A DNA stretch of 64,000 bases from Spirosoma taeanense (GTDB taxonomy: Bacteria; Bacteroidota; Bacteroidia; Cytophagales; Spirosomataceae), in assembly GCF_013127955.1 (NCBI RefSeq), contig NZ_CP053435.1, positions 620,001-684,000 on the forward strand, given 5' to 3'. The notes under the pieces were generated by a model, which ran no database searches, had not been told where the DNA came from, and worked only from the letters and a program-made list of their open reading frames with translations. Within the stretch, counting starts at the first letter, position 1. Each line of letters begins with the position of its first letter. This document shows positions 35,691 through 46,013 of the stretch, piece by piece. The position numbers and the translations under genes are program-made.

Positions 35691-37274
35691 ATGACGCATC
35701 AGAACCGTAACCTGTTCCGAATCGGGGTACTCTGTGCCGTGCTCGGCCTGACGATTGGGGCTCACGCCGAGATAGTTTCTCAAACGGACACGACAATCGT
35801 TCAGAAAGATACGGTTGCCGCCGTACCAACGGTGCCGGACAGTCTGCTTCGTGAACGGCTAACCAAACTGGAGAAAGATATTCCGCTGCCCTATCATAAA
35901 TCCGTTCAGAGTTACGTCGACTACTTCGCCTTCCGGAAGGCAAGTTATACGCGCACCATGCTCGAACGGATGCCGATGTTCTTTCCACTTTACGAGCGAA
36001 TGCTGGCTCAGTACGGTCTGCCCGATGAACTGAAATATCTTTCTATCGTGGAATCGGCGCTGAACCCACGGGCCATTTCACGGGCCGGAGCAGGGGGGCT
36101 CTGGCAGATCATGCCCGGCACAGGACGCGACCTGCGACTGTACCAGGATGATTACGTTGATGAGCGCATGGACCCTGTTAAGGCGACCGAAGCGGCCTGT
36201 AAATACCTGCGTGATCTGTATAATATTTTCGGTGACTGGCACCTGGCACTGGCGGCTTACAACAGCGGGCCGGGTACGGTGAAGCGAGCCATGCGTCGTT
36301 CCGGGGGCGATTCGTTCTGGACAGTTTATGAGCAACTGCCCCAGGAGACGCGGGCTTACGTCCCGCAATTCATCGCCATTACCTATCTGATGAATCACGC
36401 TAATGATCACGGTATTTTTGGCGAGAATTTTGAGCACCCCATCCCAACCGATACCATTCAGATCACGGGTTATTTCAATCTGGAGACGTTTGCCAAACAT
36501 AGTACAGTGCCCCTGGCCGACCTGCAGAAGATGAATCCTGCCGTGACGACGACGATTCTGCCTGAATACACGAACCGATACCCGCTGCGGGTGCCCCGTC
36601 AGCAGTTTGCTTATTTCTCCAGTCATCGGCGGGCCATTATGGATTCGGCGAGTCAGCTGCCGGTTGCGATGCCGCATATTCTGCTGGCTCATGCGGAGAA
36701 TATACGTTACGGTACTGATTCAATGGAAACCTGGGCCTCATTGAGCAGCAACCCGCTTGCGGGTATGAGCCTGGAAGAAACACCCGCAGAAGGTGAGGAG
36801 ACGGTAGCGTCGGCAAAAGATAAAAAAGTGGCTGCCGAATCGGGAGATGAAGTTGAAGAAGATATTGAGACAGTTGTAGCTCACAAGCCCAACAAGCAGT
36901 TATACGTTGTGAAGCGGGGCGACAACCTGGGGGATATTGCTGAGCGCTACGGTGTCGAACTGTATGATCTGAAACGCTGGAATCATCTGCGCTCCAGTAC
37001 CCTCCAGCGGGGACAGAAACTGGTCATTCTGAAAGAGGTTGCCGAAACGCGGACCGAGCGGCTAGCCGATCAGGGCACAGCCAAGGCGCGCAAGAAGGCA
37101 GAAGTGGCGACCCACGCCAAACGCTACAAGCCTCGCTATCACCGCGTGCAGGACGGTGATACGCTCTGGAACATCACGCAGCGGTACGACGGGCTAACCA
37201 TCGATCGGCTCAAAAAAATGAACCATATCCGGGGCAACTCCCTCCGGCCTGGCCAGAAGCTGATTGTGGGATAG
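35691..37274 (+). CDS. Lytic murein transglycosylase with two LysM domains (MltD-like)
   Basis: 527 aa. Signal peptide (IGVLCAVLGLTIGAHA), then a GH23-type transglycosylase domain: LKYLSIVESALNPRAISRAG carries the catalytic Glu, followed by GGLWQIMPGTGRDLRL and LALAAYNSGPGTVKRAMRR. Two LysM domains are at the C-terminus: YVVKRGDNLGDIAERYGVEL and HRVQDGDTLWNITQRYDGLT, separated by a basic linker. It cleaves peptidoglycan glycan strands to 1,6-anhydro ends. A terminator follows. Confidence 0.93.
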   Translation: MTHQNRNLFRIGVLCAVLGLTIGAHAEIVSQTDTTIVQKDTVAAVPTVPDSLLRERLTKLEKDIPLPYHKSVQSYVDYFAFRKASYTRTMLERMPMFFPLYERMLAQYGLPDELKYLSIVESALNPRAISRAGAGGLWQIMPGTGRDLRLYQDDYVDERMDPVKATEAACKYLRDLYNIFGDWHLALAAYNSGPGTVKRAMRRSGGDSFWTVYEQLPQETRAYVPQFIAITYLMNHANDHGIFGENFEHPIPTDTIQITGYFNLETFAKHSTVPLADLQKMNPAVTTTILPEYTNRYPLRVPRQQFAYFSSHRRAIMDSASQLPVAMPHILLAHAENIRYGTDSMETWASLSSNPLAGMSLEETPAEGEETVASAKDKKVAAESGDEVEEDIETVVAHKPNKQLYVVKRGDNLGDIAERYGVELYDLKRWNHLRSSTLQRGQKLVILKEVAETRTERLADQGTAKARKKAEVATHAKRYKPRYHRVQDGDTLWNITQRYDGLTIDRLKKMNHIRGNSLRPGQKLIVG

Positions 37275-37294
37275 GCCCTGGTATACGCGCTTTT

Positions 37295-37331
37295 ACCCAT
37301 GACTCTCCCGTGCGAAAGTCATGGGTTTTTT
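37295..37331 (+). terminator. Rho-independent terminator after the transglycosylase
   Basis: ACCCATGACT (37295-37304) pairs with AGTCATGGGT (37317-37326), followed by TTTTT to 37331; 20 bases past the stop codon. Confidence 0.88.
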
Positions 37332-37381
37332 GTATCTTTACTAATTCTAACTGCTTCAAAAACAAGCCATTTCTTACCTGA

Positions 37382-37971
37382 ATGATTGCTTATTTAGACG
37401 GATTGTTATCCTATAAAGAACCAACGTATTCGATCATCGATGTGCACGGTGTAGGATATGCCGTTCATACATCTTTACAAACTTACGCAACACTTCCCGG
37501 CGGGGGGAGCGGGTCAAACTGTTTATACATCATCTGTTTCGCGAAGATTCGCAAACGCTGTATGCGTTTGCTACGGCCGACGAAAAGAGTCTGTTTCTGG
37601 ACCTGATCGGCGTGTCGGGCGTGGGGCCAAACACGGCGCTGGGTATGCTGTCGGCTATGCAGCCAGCCGATCTGCGGCTGGCTATTCTGGGCGAAAACGT
37701 CCGGGCGGTGCAGGCCATCAAAGGCATCGGTGCCAAGACGGCCCAGCGGATTATTCTCGAATTACGCGACAAAATGAAGCGGGCCGGTGTCGTACCCGAC
37801 GGACCAACGTACCGTCAGCAACCAGCCGCCAACCCTGTGCGGGAGGAGTCACTGGCCGCGTTGGTAGCGCTGGGCTTTCCGAAACCAACCGCCGAAAAAA
37901 GCGTGGATGATGCCCTCAAGGCCGATCCGAACCTGACGGTTGAAGAAGTGATCCGGCGCGCACTGCGCTAA
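37382..37971 (+). pseudogene. ruvA: Holliday junction helicase subunit RuvA, frameshifted in a G6 run
   Basis: Two frames together make a whole RuvA (~195 aa). The first part (37382 on) reads MIAYLDGLLSYKEPTYSIID and VHGVGYAVHTSLQTYATLPG; the reading then has to switch at GGGGGG (37502-37507). From GAG 37507 it continues ERVKLFIHHLFREDSQTLYA and GVSGVGPNTALGMLSA, IKGIGAKTAQRIILELRDK (the two helix-hairpin-helix motifs), ending in the RuvB-binding domain. Without the switch, translation ends after 74 aa. A run of four or seven G would restore the frame. RuvA binds four-way junctions for RuvB. A sequencing error is quite possible; otherwise the strain lacks RuvA or uses frameshifting. Confidence 0.88.
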
Positions 37972-38234
37972 GCAGCTAAGTATTGGCTCCGTGGCCTGTG
38001 TTTTTATGGGCCACGGACAAGTCAACCCATTCAGAAAATCGCTCCCTAGCCAGTCCCGTCTGCTGGTTTCTTCATGTACTGGTAATTTACGTATCTGAGA
38101 AATAGTTGCTTTTTGCTTAGCTTTACGGTTACTCTGATAAAAAAGCAGGCTATAGGCGCGCAATGGCCTACCGCATAAAAAATCTAGTAAAACCTTAGAC
38201 GATTGGCCTGATTTCGGCCGTTTAGGAGAAAGAC

Positions 38235-41200
38235 GTGCCGTACGCTACCCATACTGAACTTTATAGTACCCCAATGGTGAACCCTTACCTTGTTCACAAG
38301 TCCTTAACCAGCACTCATCTTCCAGCCGCGCATCCGCTTCTGTCCCGACAGACCAGATGGTTGTTTTTCGTGGTGTGGTTTATGGTCGGGATGGGCGTAG
38401 CCGTTGGCCAGAATCAGCCTAATACAACACCTGCTCGGCGGGGAGCCGCTAACCGGCGGCAACAGGCTGCCGTTGATTCGGCACGGACCGATGCCCGCCG
38501 ACGGGCGTTAGCACGGGCCGACTCCATCAAGCAGGCCATTCAGAACCGGAACGACAGTATCCGGGCGGCCCGCAGCGCAAACCGACGGCCTACCGTCAAC
38601 TGGCCCGACCGTCGGGCTACGCGCTTTTCGGAACGGTCGTCCAAGTCGCCCTTTATTCTACGCGATCCCAAAGGGGTCGCTACCGATTTCCAGCTTTCTC
38701 CCGACGGGCGCATTGGCGTGTCGGAACGCGTTCGTTCGGGCGTGTCGTTATCAGGCGCCCCTACGCCGAACAGCGTACAGGGCCGAACCGACAATGTCGG
38801 CGTTACGCCGGGCGGTGTAACCCCCGTCTTTCCTGATGCAGCCGCACCCAGTACTACCCCACCGGGTACGATCTCGCCTGGCATACCTACGCCTGGTCTG
38901 GCTCTGCCGCCTTCGCAGTACGGAATGCCCTACCGACCCGCCGAGACGATTCCGTATTCAACGTATAATCAACTACAGAACCAGCGCGTTGAGCAAAGCC
39001 TCTGGCGTGAATACGGCGCCCGGCGCGATGGACAGAGTGCGCTGAGCGGACGCGGTCTGTTTCCAAAACTCGAACTGCCGCCTGTGGTCGATCGGCTGTT
39101 TGGCGGAAGCCAGGTAGACTTTAAGCCCAATGGCTTTGTTACGCTCGATTTCGGCTATCTCTACCAATTCATTGATAACCCCGTTATTCCGGTGCGGCAG
39201 CGTCGCAACGGCAACTTCCTGTTCAACGAGCAGATCAGCATCAACTTCAACGGTAAGATTGGCGAAAAGCTGGGCGTGCTGGCCAACTTCGACACCAAAG
39301 CCAGCTTCAATTTCGAGAACGCGCTCAAAGTAAACTACCGGCCGGGTGGCGGACTACCCGCGTTTGGCTCCGGACAGGGGCTGCCGGGCTTACCGCAGAA
39401 TCCGCTGAACAACCTGCCCGGTGTGCCGGGTGTGAATGGGCAGACGCCGGGCATACCGGGCTTTACACCCCAGAATGAAAGCATCCTGCAGGGGCTGGAA
39501 GTGGGTAACATTAGCTGGGCCGTCAATAGCCAGTTGATTCCGGGGGTGCAGAACCTGTTCGGGATTAAGTCGCAGTTGCGGTTTGGTAAGCTGAACGCTA
39601 CGTTGGTGGCATCGCAGCAGCGGTCGCGCAAGAACGAGATTGTGCTGCGGGGCGGTACGTCGAACCGGCCGTTTGAAATCCGGGCCGACCAGTACGATGA
39701 AAACCGACACTTCTTCCTGTCGCAGTTCTTTCGCTCCATTTACGAACAGTCGCTGCGGTCGCTGCCGCAGGTGACGTCGGGGGTGAATGTTACGCGGGTC
39801 GAGGTATACGTGACTAACCGTACCAATACCACCGAAACGCTACGGAACATTGTTGGTTTTCAGGATTTGGGCGAAGGACGGCCCTATAGTGCTAACAACC
39901 CGAATCTGCAGCCGATTAATGGCCGGTCGCCCGCCGACAATGCTGCCAATGGACTGTATGCCCGGCTAACCAGCAATAGTCAAAGCCCAATTCGGGAGGT
40001 TGACCGCACCTCCGAAGTTTTAACGTCGACCTATGGTCTGACTAAAGGAACTGACTTCGATGTGCTGCGGGGAGCCAAACGACTAACCGATCGTGAGTTT
40101 AAGCTACAACCTGAACTGGGTTATATTTCGCTCGTTACACCCTTGCGTAACGATGAAATTCTGGCGGTTTCCTACGAATACACCTATCAGGGCCGACGGT
40201 ATAAAGTAGGTGAACTGACGGAGGACTATCAGGCGCGTCGGGACGATGAGGTGCTGGTGCTGAAGCTGCTGAAGTCGGCCACGCTGCGCAACAACCTGCA
40301 ACTGCCGATGTGGAACCTGATGATGAAGAACATCTACTCGCTCAACACGGCGCAGATTACTCGGCAGGGGTTTCAGTTGCGGATTATCTATAAGGATGAC
40401 CTGACGGGCATTGACAACCCGAACCTGCAGGAAGGTCGCCGGTTGCAGAACCGGCCGCTGGTGCAGGTGTTCAATATGGACCGGCTCAATCAGCAGCTTG
40501 ATGCGCAGCCCGACGGTAACTTCGATTACGTTGAGAACCTGACAATTGATAGCCGCTACGGTAAAATCATCTTTCCAGTACTGGAGCCGTTCGGCTCATA
40601 TCTGGAGCGGCAGTTTGACCCCGACGAAGATGCTTTGAAGTCGAAGTATGTCTTTAATCAGCTTTACCGCACCACGCTGGCCGACGCCCAGCAGATTGCT
40701 GATAAGAACAAGTTTTTCCTGCGGGGCTCGTTCCAGTCGGGTAACGGGGCGGAGGTTCAGCTCCCCTACGGCGTCAATGAGCAGTCGGTGACCGTTACGG
40801 CCGGTGGCGTACCGCTGACGCCGGGGCAGGATTTTGTGCTGGAAAGCCAGACGGGCCGGTTGCGGATTATCAACGAGAGCGTAACCAACTCCGGCCGCGA
40901 AATCCGGATCAGCTACGAACAGCCCGATCTGTTCCAGAATCAGATTCGTTCGCTCATCGGTACGCGGCTGGATTATGCGATTAGTCCCGACATAAGCCTG
41001 GGACTGACGGCCATGCACATGAAAGAAACGCCCGCCGGTTACCTGACCCGGGTGGCGATTGGCAATGAGCCGGTCAACAACACCATTCTGGGCGTCAATG
41101 CCAACATCCGTAAAGATGTGCCGGGGCTGACGCGCCTGCTGGATCGCCTGCCGCTGGTGCAGACCAAAGAGCCGTCGACCATCCAGTTCAATGGAGAAGT

Positions 41201-44200
41201 CGCGCAGCTGCTGCCCGGCACGAACCCCCGCGCCCGGAATGAAAGCTATCTGGACGACTTCGAAGCCGCCCGGACGATCTTTGACCTGACGCGCCAGCCG
41301 ACGCGCTGGCGGCTGGGTGCAACGCCCCAGCAGTTCCCGCAGGGCACATTCCAGAATCCGCTGGAGTCGGCCTACAACCGGGCGCGTATCTCGGTTTATT
41401 CGGTTGACCCGTCGCTGTACACGCCCGGCGCACAGGGCGTTGTGTCAAATATTGACCCCGACGAAGTGAAACGGTACGTGTATGAACGTTACTTTCTGCC
41501 GCAGGATATTTTCCCCGGCCGGTCGGTGCGGCCCGTGCAGCTACCCGAAAGTATTCTGGATGTAGCCTACTTCCCAAGCGAACGGGGCATGTATAACTAC
41601 AACCCGAATCTGAGAGCTGACGGAACATTGAACAACGACCCCCGACGTAACTTCGGATCGGTAACGCGGGCCATTGCATCGGATATTGACTTCGACAACG
41701 CCAACATTGAGAATATGACCTTCTGGCTGATGGACCCCTTCGTAGGGGGCGAAGCTGGCAAGGTGCGGGGTAACGCTGACGATTCAAAAAACCGCAACAA
41801 CACAACGGGCGGCAAGCTCGTATTTAACCTCGGTGATATTTCGGAGGATGTGGTGAAGGACAGTCGGTATGAATTTGAAAACGGCTTCCCGGTTAATGAC
41901 GATACGCTGAACGTTCGGGTTCGGGGCACTGAAACGACAGCCTGGGGAAAAGCGCCCAAGCAGCAGTTTGTTACGAACGCTTTTCAGAGCGGAGCGCGGG
42001 ACCGGCAGGATATTGGGCTGGACGGACTCGACAGCCGGAATGCCAAAACCGAGCAGCAGTTTTTCCAGAGTTACCTGAATACGGTACGTACGCGGGTAAC
42101 CGACCCGGCGGCCCTGGCGGCTATTGAGCAGGACCCGTCGAACGACGATTTCAAGTTCTATCTGGGCGAGGAGGCCGATCAGCAGAAATACGTGGTGGCC
42201 CGGTATAAGCAGTATATGGGTATGGAGAACAACTCCCCCGAGAATACGTCGACGAACCAGTTCCTGACACCCGCATCCACGACGTTGCCTGACATTGAAG
42301 ACCTGAATATTGATAATACCATCAACGATAACGAAGCCTATTACGAATACGAACTGGACCTGCGTCCCGGTAAACTACAGGTAGGGCAGGGGTACATTGT
42401 CGATCAGGTCCAGGTGCAGTCGGAAGGAGCGCCGGGCGGGGTGGTGACGTGGTATCAGTTCCGAATTCCCATCCGCGAATACCTGCGGAAGGTGGGCAGC
42501 ATCAATGGGTTCAAATCCATTCGTTTCCTGCGGATGTACCTGACCGACTTCCAGCAGCCCGTGGTTATGCGTTTCGCGCAGTTGCAGATGGAAGCCAACC
42601 AGTACCGGAAATACACCGGCGATCTGAACCAGCGCGGTTTGCAGGAAGTGCCCGAACCGTACGACGCTAACTTTACGGTTTCGACGGTCAACATCGAAGA
42701 AAACAGCAGCCAGCAGGCATCCGTGCAGGGTGGGGCCAAATACATTTATACCGTACCGCCGGGCTACCAGCGCGACCGCGATTATACGCAGGTCAGCACC
42801 GTTCAGCTAAACGAACAGTCCATGCGGATGAGCGTAACGAACCTGCGCGATGGCGATTCGCGGGGCGCCTTCCGGAATACGAACATTGACCTGCAGTTCC
42901 GCAAGACGATCAAGATGTTTATCCACATGCACAACCCCGACAACGAAAGCGGTCAGGTGTCGGCGTTTGTGCGGCTCGGTACAGATTACACGGATAACTA
43001 TTACGAGATTGAAATTCCGCAGCTCCTGGCGACGCCCAGCGGTCTGACCGGCGATGCGGAAAATGATGAGGCTCTGCGGCTCCAGGTCTGGCCCGTTGCC
43101 AACGAGCTCGATCTGGCGCTGGAGGAACTCATTAACCTTAAAACCGAACGTAACCGGCAGCTAACCCGCCGAACTTCGTTACCGTTTTCGCTCATGTCGG
43201 CCAACGGAAAGTACCGGCTGACGGTGGTTGGTAACCCGGACCTAAGTTCAGTGCAGTCAATCATGATCGGGATGCGCAACCCCAAATTGAATGGCGATGG
43301 CGAACGGCCAAAAACGTTTACGATCTGGGTCGATGAACTGCGGGCCAACGGTTACGATCAGCACGCGGGCGTGGCGGCCATCGGGGCGCTGAATATGAAA
43401 CTCGCCGACCTGGCTACGGTGACGGCTTCCGGCCGGATTACGACCTTTGGTTTCGGTGGGGTACAAACCCGCATTGGCGATCGTACCCGCGAAACAACCG
43501 CTGAGTTTGGACTATCGTCGGCGATTGCGGTCGATAAATTCCTGCCCGAAAAGTGGGGGTTCCGGATTCCGCTTTACGTGAACTACGACCATCGGAACGT
43601 AGACCCGCATTTCAACCCGCTCGATCCGGATACGCCCCTGGATAAGTCACTGTCGGCCATTGACGACCTGACCGAGCGGAGTAACTACCGCCGACTCGTG
43701 CAGGATAACACGACGCGCCGGGGGTACAATTTCTCGAACGTTCGCAAGGTCAAGACGGGGCCAAACGCCAAGTCGCATTTTTACGATTTTGAAAATCTGG
43801 CCTTTACGTATGCCTTCAACGACACTAAACGCAGCAATATCCTGACCGACGAGTACCTGCAGCGTCAGCAGCGGGGCGGTGTTTCATACACCTACAGCGG
43901 CCAGCCCCGAGCGTTTGAGCCATTCCGTAACAAAGCGTCGTTCGAAGCCCCGTACCTGCGCTGGCTTAAGGATTTCAACCTGACCCTGCTGCCGTCGCTG
44001 GTGTCCATCCGGACCGATCTGGACCGGAGCTTTATCAAAACCCAGCTTCGCTCGTCGGACCTGACAACGGATGGTATCGTACCGCAGTTTGAGAAGTATT
44101 TCCTGTTCAACCGCTACTACGATCTGACGTGGAACCTGACGCGCAACCTGGTCGTGACTTATAAGGCGCAGGCCAACTCGGTCATCGACGAACCGGCGGG

Positions 44201-45950
44201 CGACATCAACTCACAGGCCAAGCGCGACTCGATTCTGAACAGCATCAAACACCTCGGTCGGCTGAAAAACTTCGTGCAGGATATCCGGGCAACGTACCGC
44301 CTGCCGCTGGACAAGATTCCGCTGCTGGACTGGATCGCGGCTGATGCCATTTACGGCGTGGGCTACCAGTTTCAGGCCAATTCGTTCGGTATTGCCGATT
44401 CATCGAACGTACCGTTTGGCAACATCCTGCGCAATAACCGGGAGCGGGGACTGACGGGACGGGTAGATTTGATTCGGTTGTACAACAAAATCCGGTACCT
44501 GCGCTTTGCCAATACGCCCGCGCCGGTTCGCAAAAACTTTGCCCGTAACCCCGGCGATATTGAAGAGATTGACCGGAGCGAAAGTAAAGTCCTCAAAAAC
44601 TTCACACGGGCTTTATTGACGGTGCGCGGTATCAACTTCTCCTACACGGTACAGGAATCGACAATTTTGCCCGGCTTCCTGCCGACGCCCAAGTTCTTCG
44701 GTCTGGCTCAGAACAACGCGCCGGGGCTGGGATTTGTGCTGGGCAGTCAGGATCGAACCATCCAGTACCGGGCCGCTGATCGGGGGTGGTTATCGCCAAG
44801 TATCGTGCAGAACAACGCCTTCCAGCAAACGATTGCCAAGAACTTCAACGCCCGCACGACGCTGGAGCCGTTCCGGGATTTTCGGATGCAGGTCGAATGG
44901 CGGCTGACCCGTTCAGATGCGTACCAGGAGTATTACCGGCCAGGCACGCTGGGTGGGCCGTTTGAGACGCAGACGCCAGTTAGAAACGGCCAGTTCAGCA
45001 TGTCGTTCTGGTCGTTCCGAACCGCATTCATCGGGCTGCGGAGTAACAGCACCTCGCCTATTTTTGACCGCTTCGAGAGTTACCGACAGTACTTCATCGA
45101 CAAGCTGACGCAGGCGAATCCTGAAACGCGTGGTCGGTACACCAAAACCTCGCAGGACGTATTGATCCCGGCCTTCTTTGCGGCTTATAGTGGGCAGCCC
45201 ATTGAGAAAGCGAAACTGTCGCCGTTCTACAGTTTTCCACTGCCGAATTGGCGAGTGGATTACAATGGTCTATCGGGCCTGGGCTTTATCCGGAAACAGT
45301 TCAGTGCGTTTACGATCACGCACAGCTATACGTCCAACTACAGCGTCGGCAACTTCATTTCGAACCTGGATTATGGTGCGGCTTACGTCAATCTGGCGGT
45401 GCAGGGATATCCGCTGGCGGCTGCGGTCAACCAGTTGGGGCAGTTCGTGCCGGTGTTTGCCATGAGCACCATCACCATGTCGGAGAAGTTTGCGCCCATG
45501 CTGGGGGTGCAGTTCCAGACGCGGAACCGCATCAGTGGACGCCTGGAATACAACCAGAGCCGCGACATTGCCCTAAGCCTGTCGAACGCGCAGGTGGCCG
45601 AGCTGACCAACAAAGACCTGACGGCATCGGTCGGCTTTACGCGGCAGAACGTCCGGATTCCGTTCCGCATCAATGGCGCATACAAAAAACTGAAGAACGA
45701 TCTGACGTTCTCCTGCAACCTGACCTTCCGCGATACGCGGGCTATCCAGCGTAAACTGGATGCCGAGCAAATCATTACGGCCGGAAACGTTAACTTCCAG
45801 TTACGTCCGCAGGTCAGTTATATCGTCAGCCGCCGGTTGAATTTCAACCTGTATTTCGACCGGACGTTCAACGATCCGCTCGTCTCGAACTCGTTCCGCC
45901 GGGCCACCACATCGGGCGGGGTGCAGGTGAAATTTAATCTGGCTGAGTAA
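38235..45950 (+). CDS. sprA: Cell-surface protein SprA, type IX secretion translocon
   Basis: 2571 aa, one uninterrupted frame. The size and sequence match SprA/Sov, the giant outer-membrane beta-barrel of the type IX secretion system that passes proteins with C-terminal sorting signals and is needed for gliding in related bacteria. Signal segment WLFFVVWFMVGMGVAVGQ, an Arg/Ala-rich linker, then repeated strand-rich domains (VDFKPNGFVTLDFGYLYQ, NFNGKIGEKLGVLANFDTKA) to a C-terminus ending VQVKFNLAE. The GTG start at 38235 has AGGAG at 38224-38228; ATG 38274 would also keep the signal peptide. The position after ruvA and near gcvH is the arrangement I recall from gliding Bacteroidota. Confidence 0.93.
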   Translation: MPYATHTELYSTPMVNPYLVHKSLTSTHLPAAHPLLSRQTRWLFFVVWFMVGMGVAVGQNQPNTTPARRGAANRRQQAAVDSARTDARRRALARADSIKQAIQNRNDSIRAARSANRRPTVNWPDRRATRFSERSSKSPFILRDPKGVATDFQLSPDGRIGVSERVRSGVSLSGAPTPNSVQGRTDNVGVTPGGVTPVFPDAAAPSTTPPGTISPGIPTPGLALPPSQYGMPYRPAETIPYSTYNQLQNQRVEQSLWREYGARRDGQSALSGRGLFPKLELPPVVDRLFGGSQVDFKPNGFVTLDFGYLYQFIDNPVIPVRQRRNGNFLFNEQISINFNGKIGEKLGVLANFDTKASFNFENALKVNYRPGGGLPAFGSGQGLPGLPQNPLNNLPGVPGVNGQTPGIPGFTPQNESILQGLEVGNISWAVNSQLIPGVQNLFGIKSQLRFGKLNATLVASQQRSRKNEIVLRGGTSNRPFEIRADQYDENRHFFLSQFFRSIYEQSLRSLPQVTSGVNVTRVEVYVTNRTNTTETLRNIVGFQDLGEGRPYSANNPNLQPINGRSPADNAANGLYARLTSNSQSPIREVDRTSEVLTSTYGLTKGTDFDVLRGAKRLTDREFKLQPELGYISLVTPLRNDEILAVSYEYTYQGRRYKVGELTEDYQARRDDEVLVLKLLKSATLRNNLQLPMWNLMMKNIYSLNTAQITRQGFQLRIIYKDDLTGIDNPNLQEGRRLQNRPLVQVFNMDRLNQQLDAQPDGNFDYVENLTIDSRYGKIIFPVLEPFGSYLERQFDPDEDALKSKYVFNQLYRTTLADAQQIADKNKFFLRGSFQSGNGAEVQLPYGVNEQSVTVTAGGVPLTPGQDFVLESQTGRLRIINESVTNSGREIRISYEQPDLFQNQIRSLIGTRLDYAISPDISLGLTAMHMKETPAGYLTRVAIGNEPVNNTILGVNANIRKDVPGLTRLLDRLPLVQTKEPSTIQFNGEVAQLLPGTNPRARNESYLDDFEAARTIFDLTRQPTRWRLGATPQQFPQGTFQNPLESAYNRARISVYSVDPSLYTPGAQGVVSNIDPDEVKRYVYERYFLPQDIFPGRSVRPVQLPESILDVAYFPSERGMYNYNPNLRADGTLNNDPRRNFGSVTRAIASDIDFDNANIENMTFWLMDPFVGGEAGKVRGNADDSKNRNNTTGGKLVFNLGDISEDVVKDSRYEFENGFPVNDDTLNVRVRGTETTAWGKAPKQQFVTNAFQSGARDRQDIGLDGLDSRNAKTEQQFFQSYLNTVRTRVTDPAALAAIEQDPSNDDFKFYLGEEADQQKYVVARYKQYMGMENNSPENTSTNQFLTPASTTLPDIEDLNIDNTINDNEAYYEYELDLRPGKLQVGQGYIVDQVQVQSEGAPGGVVTWYQFRIPIREYLRKVGSINGFKSIRFLRMYLTDFQQPVVMRFAQLQMEANQYRKYTGDLNQRGLQEVPEPYDANFTVSTVNIEENSSQQASVQGGAKYIYTVPPGYQRDRDYTQVSTVQLNEQSMRMSVTNLRDGDSRGAFRNTNIDLQFRKTIKMFIHMHNPDNESGQVSAFVRLGTDYTDNYYEIEIPQLLATPSGLTGDAENDEALRLQVWPVANELDLALEELINLKTERNRQLTRRTSLPFSLMSANGKYRLTVVGNPDLSSVQSIMIGMRNPKLNGDGERPKTFTIWVDELRANGYDQHAGVAAIGALNMKLADLATVTASGRITTFGFGGVQTRIGDRTRETTAEFGLSSAIAVDKFLPEKWGFRIPLYVNYDHRNVDPHFNPLDPDTPLDKSLSAIDDLTERSNYRRLVQDNTTRRGYNFSNVRKVKTGPNAKSHFYDFENLAFTYAFNDTKRSNILTDEYLQRQQRGGVSYTYSGQPRAFEPFRNKASFEAPYLRWLKDFNLTLLPSLVSIRTDLDRSFIKTQLRSSDLTTDGIVPQFEKYFLFNRYYDLTWNLTRNLVVTYKAQANSVIDEPAGDINSQAKRDSILNSIKHLGRLKNFVQDIRATYRLPLDKIPLLDWIAADAIYGVGYQFQANSFGIADSSNVPFGNILRNNRERGLTGRVDLIRLYNKIRYLRFANTPAPVRKNFARNPGDIEEIDRSESKVLKNFTRALLTVRGINFSYTVQESTILPGFLPTPKFFGLAQNNAPGLGFVLGSQDRTIQYRAADRGWLSPSIVQNNAFQQTIAKNFNARTTLEPFRDFRMQVEWRLTRSDAYQEYYRPGTLGGPFETQTPVRNGQFSMSFWSFRTAFIGLRSNSTSPIFDRFESYRQYFIDKLTQANPETRGRYTKTSQDVLIPAFFAAYSGQPIEKAKLSPFYSFPLPNWRVDYNGLSGLGFIRKQFSAFTITHSYTSNYSVGNFISNLDYGAAYVNLAVQGYPLAAAVNQLGQFVPVFAMSTITMSEKFAPMLGVQFQTRNRISGRLEYNQSRDIALSLSNAQVAELTNKDLTASVGFTRQNVRIPFRINGAYKKLKNDLTFSCNLTFRDTRAIQRKLDAEQIITAGNVNFQLRPQVSYIVSRRLNFNLYFDRTFNDPLVSNSFRRATTSGGVQVKFNLAE

Positions 45951-46013
45951 GCCAATACGCCAACAATCCCCCGGTTTGCCGGTTGAGTTTATGAGACTTC
46001 AACTAAACAAACC

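Noticed and set aside
37458..37910. 150-codon frame overlapping ruvA
   Set aside because: It is the third frame across ruvA; the two other frames together spell RuvA, while this one shows low-complexity Gly/Arg/Ala shadow.
37988..38017. Terminator after ruvA (TCCGTGGCC / GGCCACGGA)
   Set aside because: The nine-base stem is clear, but there is no T-run after the right arm, so I did not list it as a terminator.
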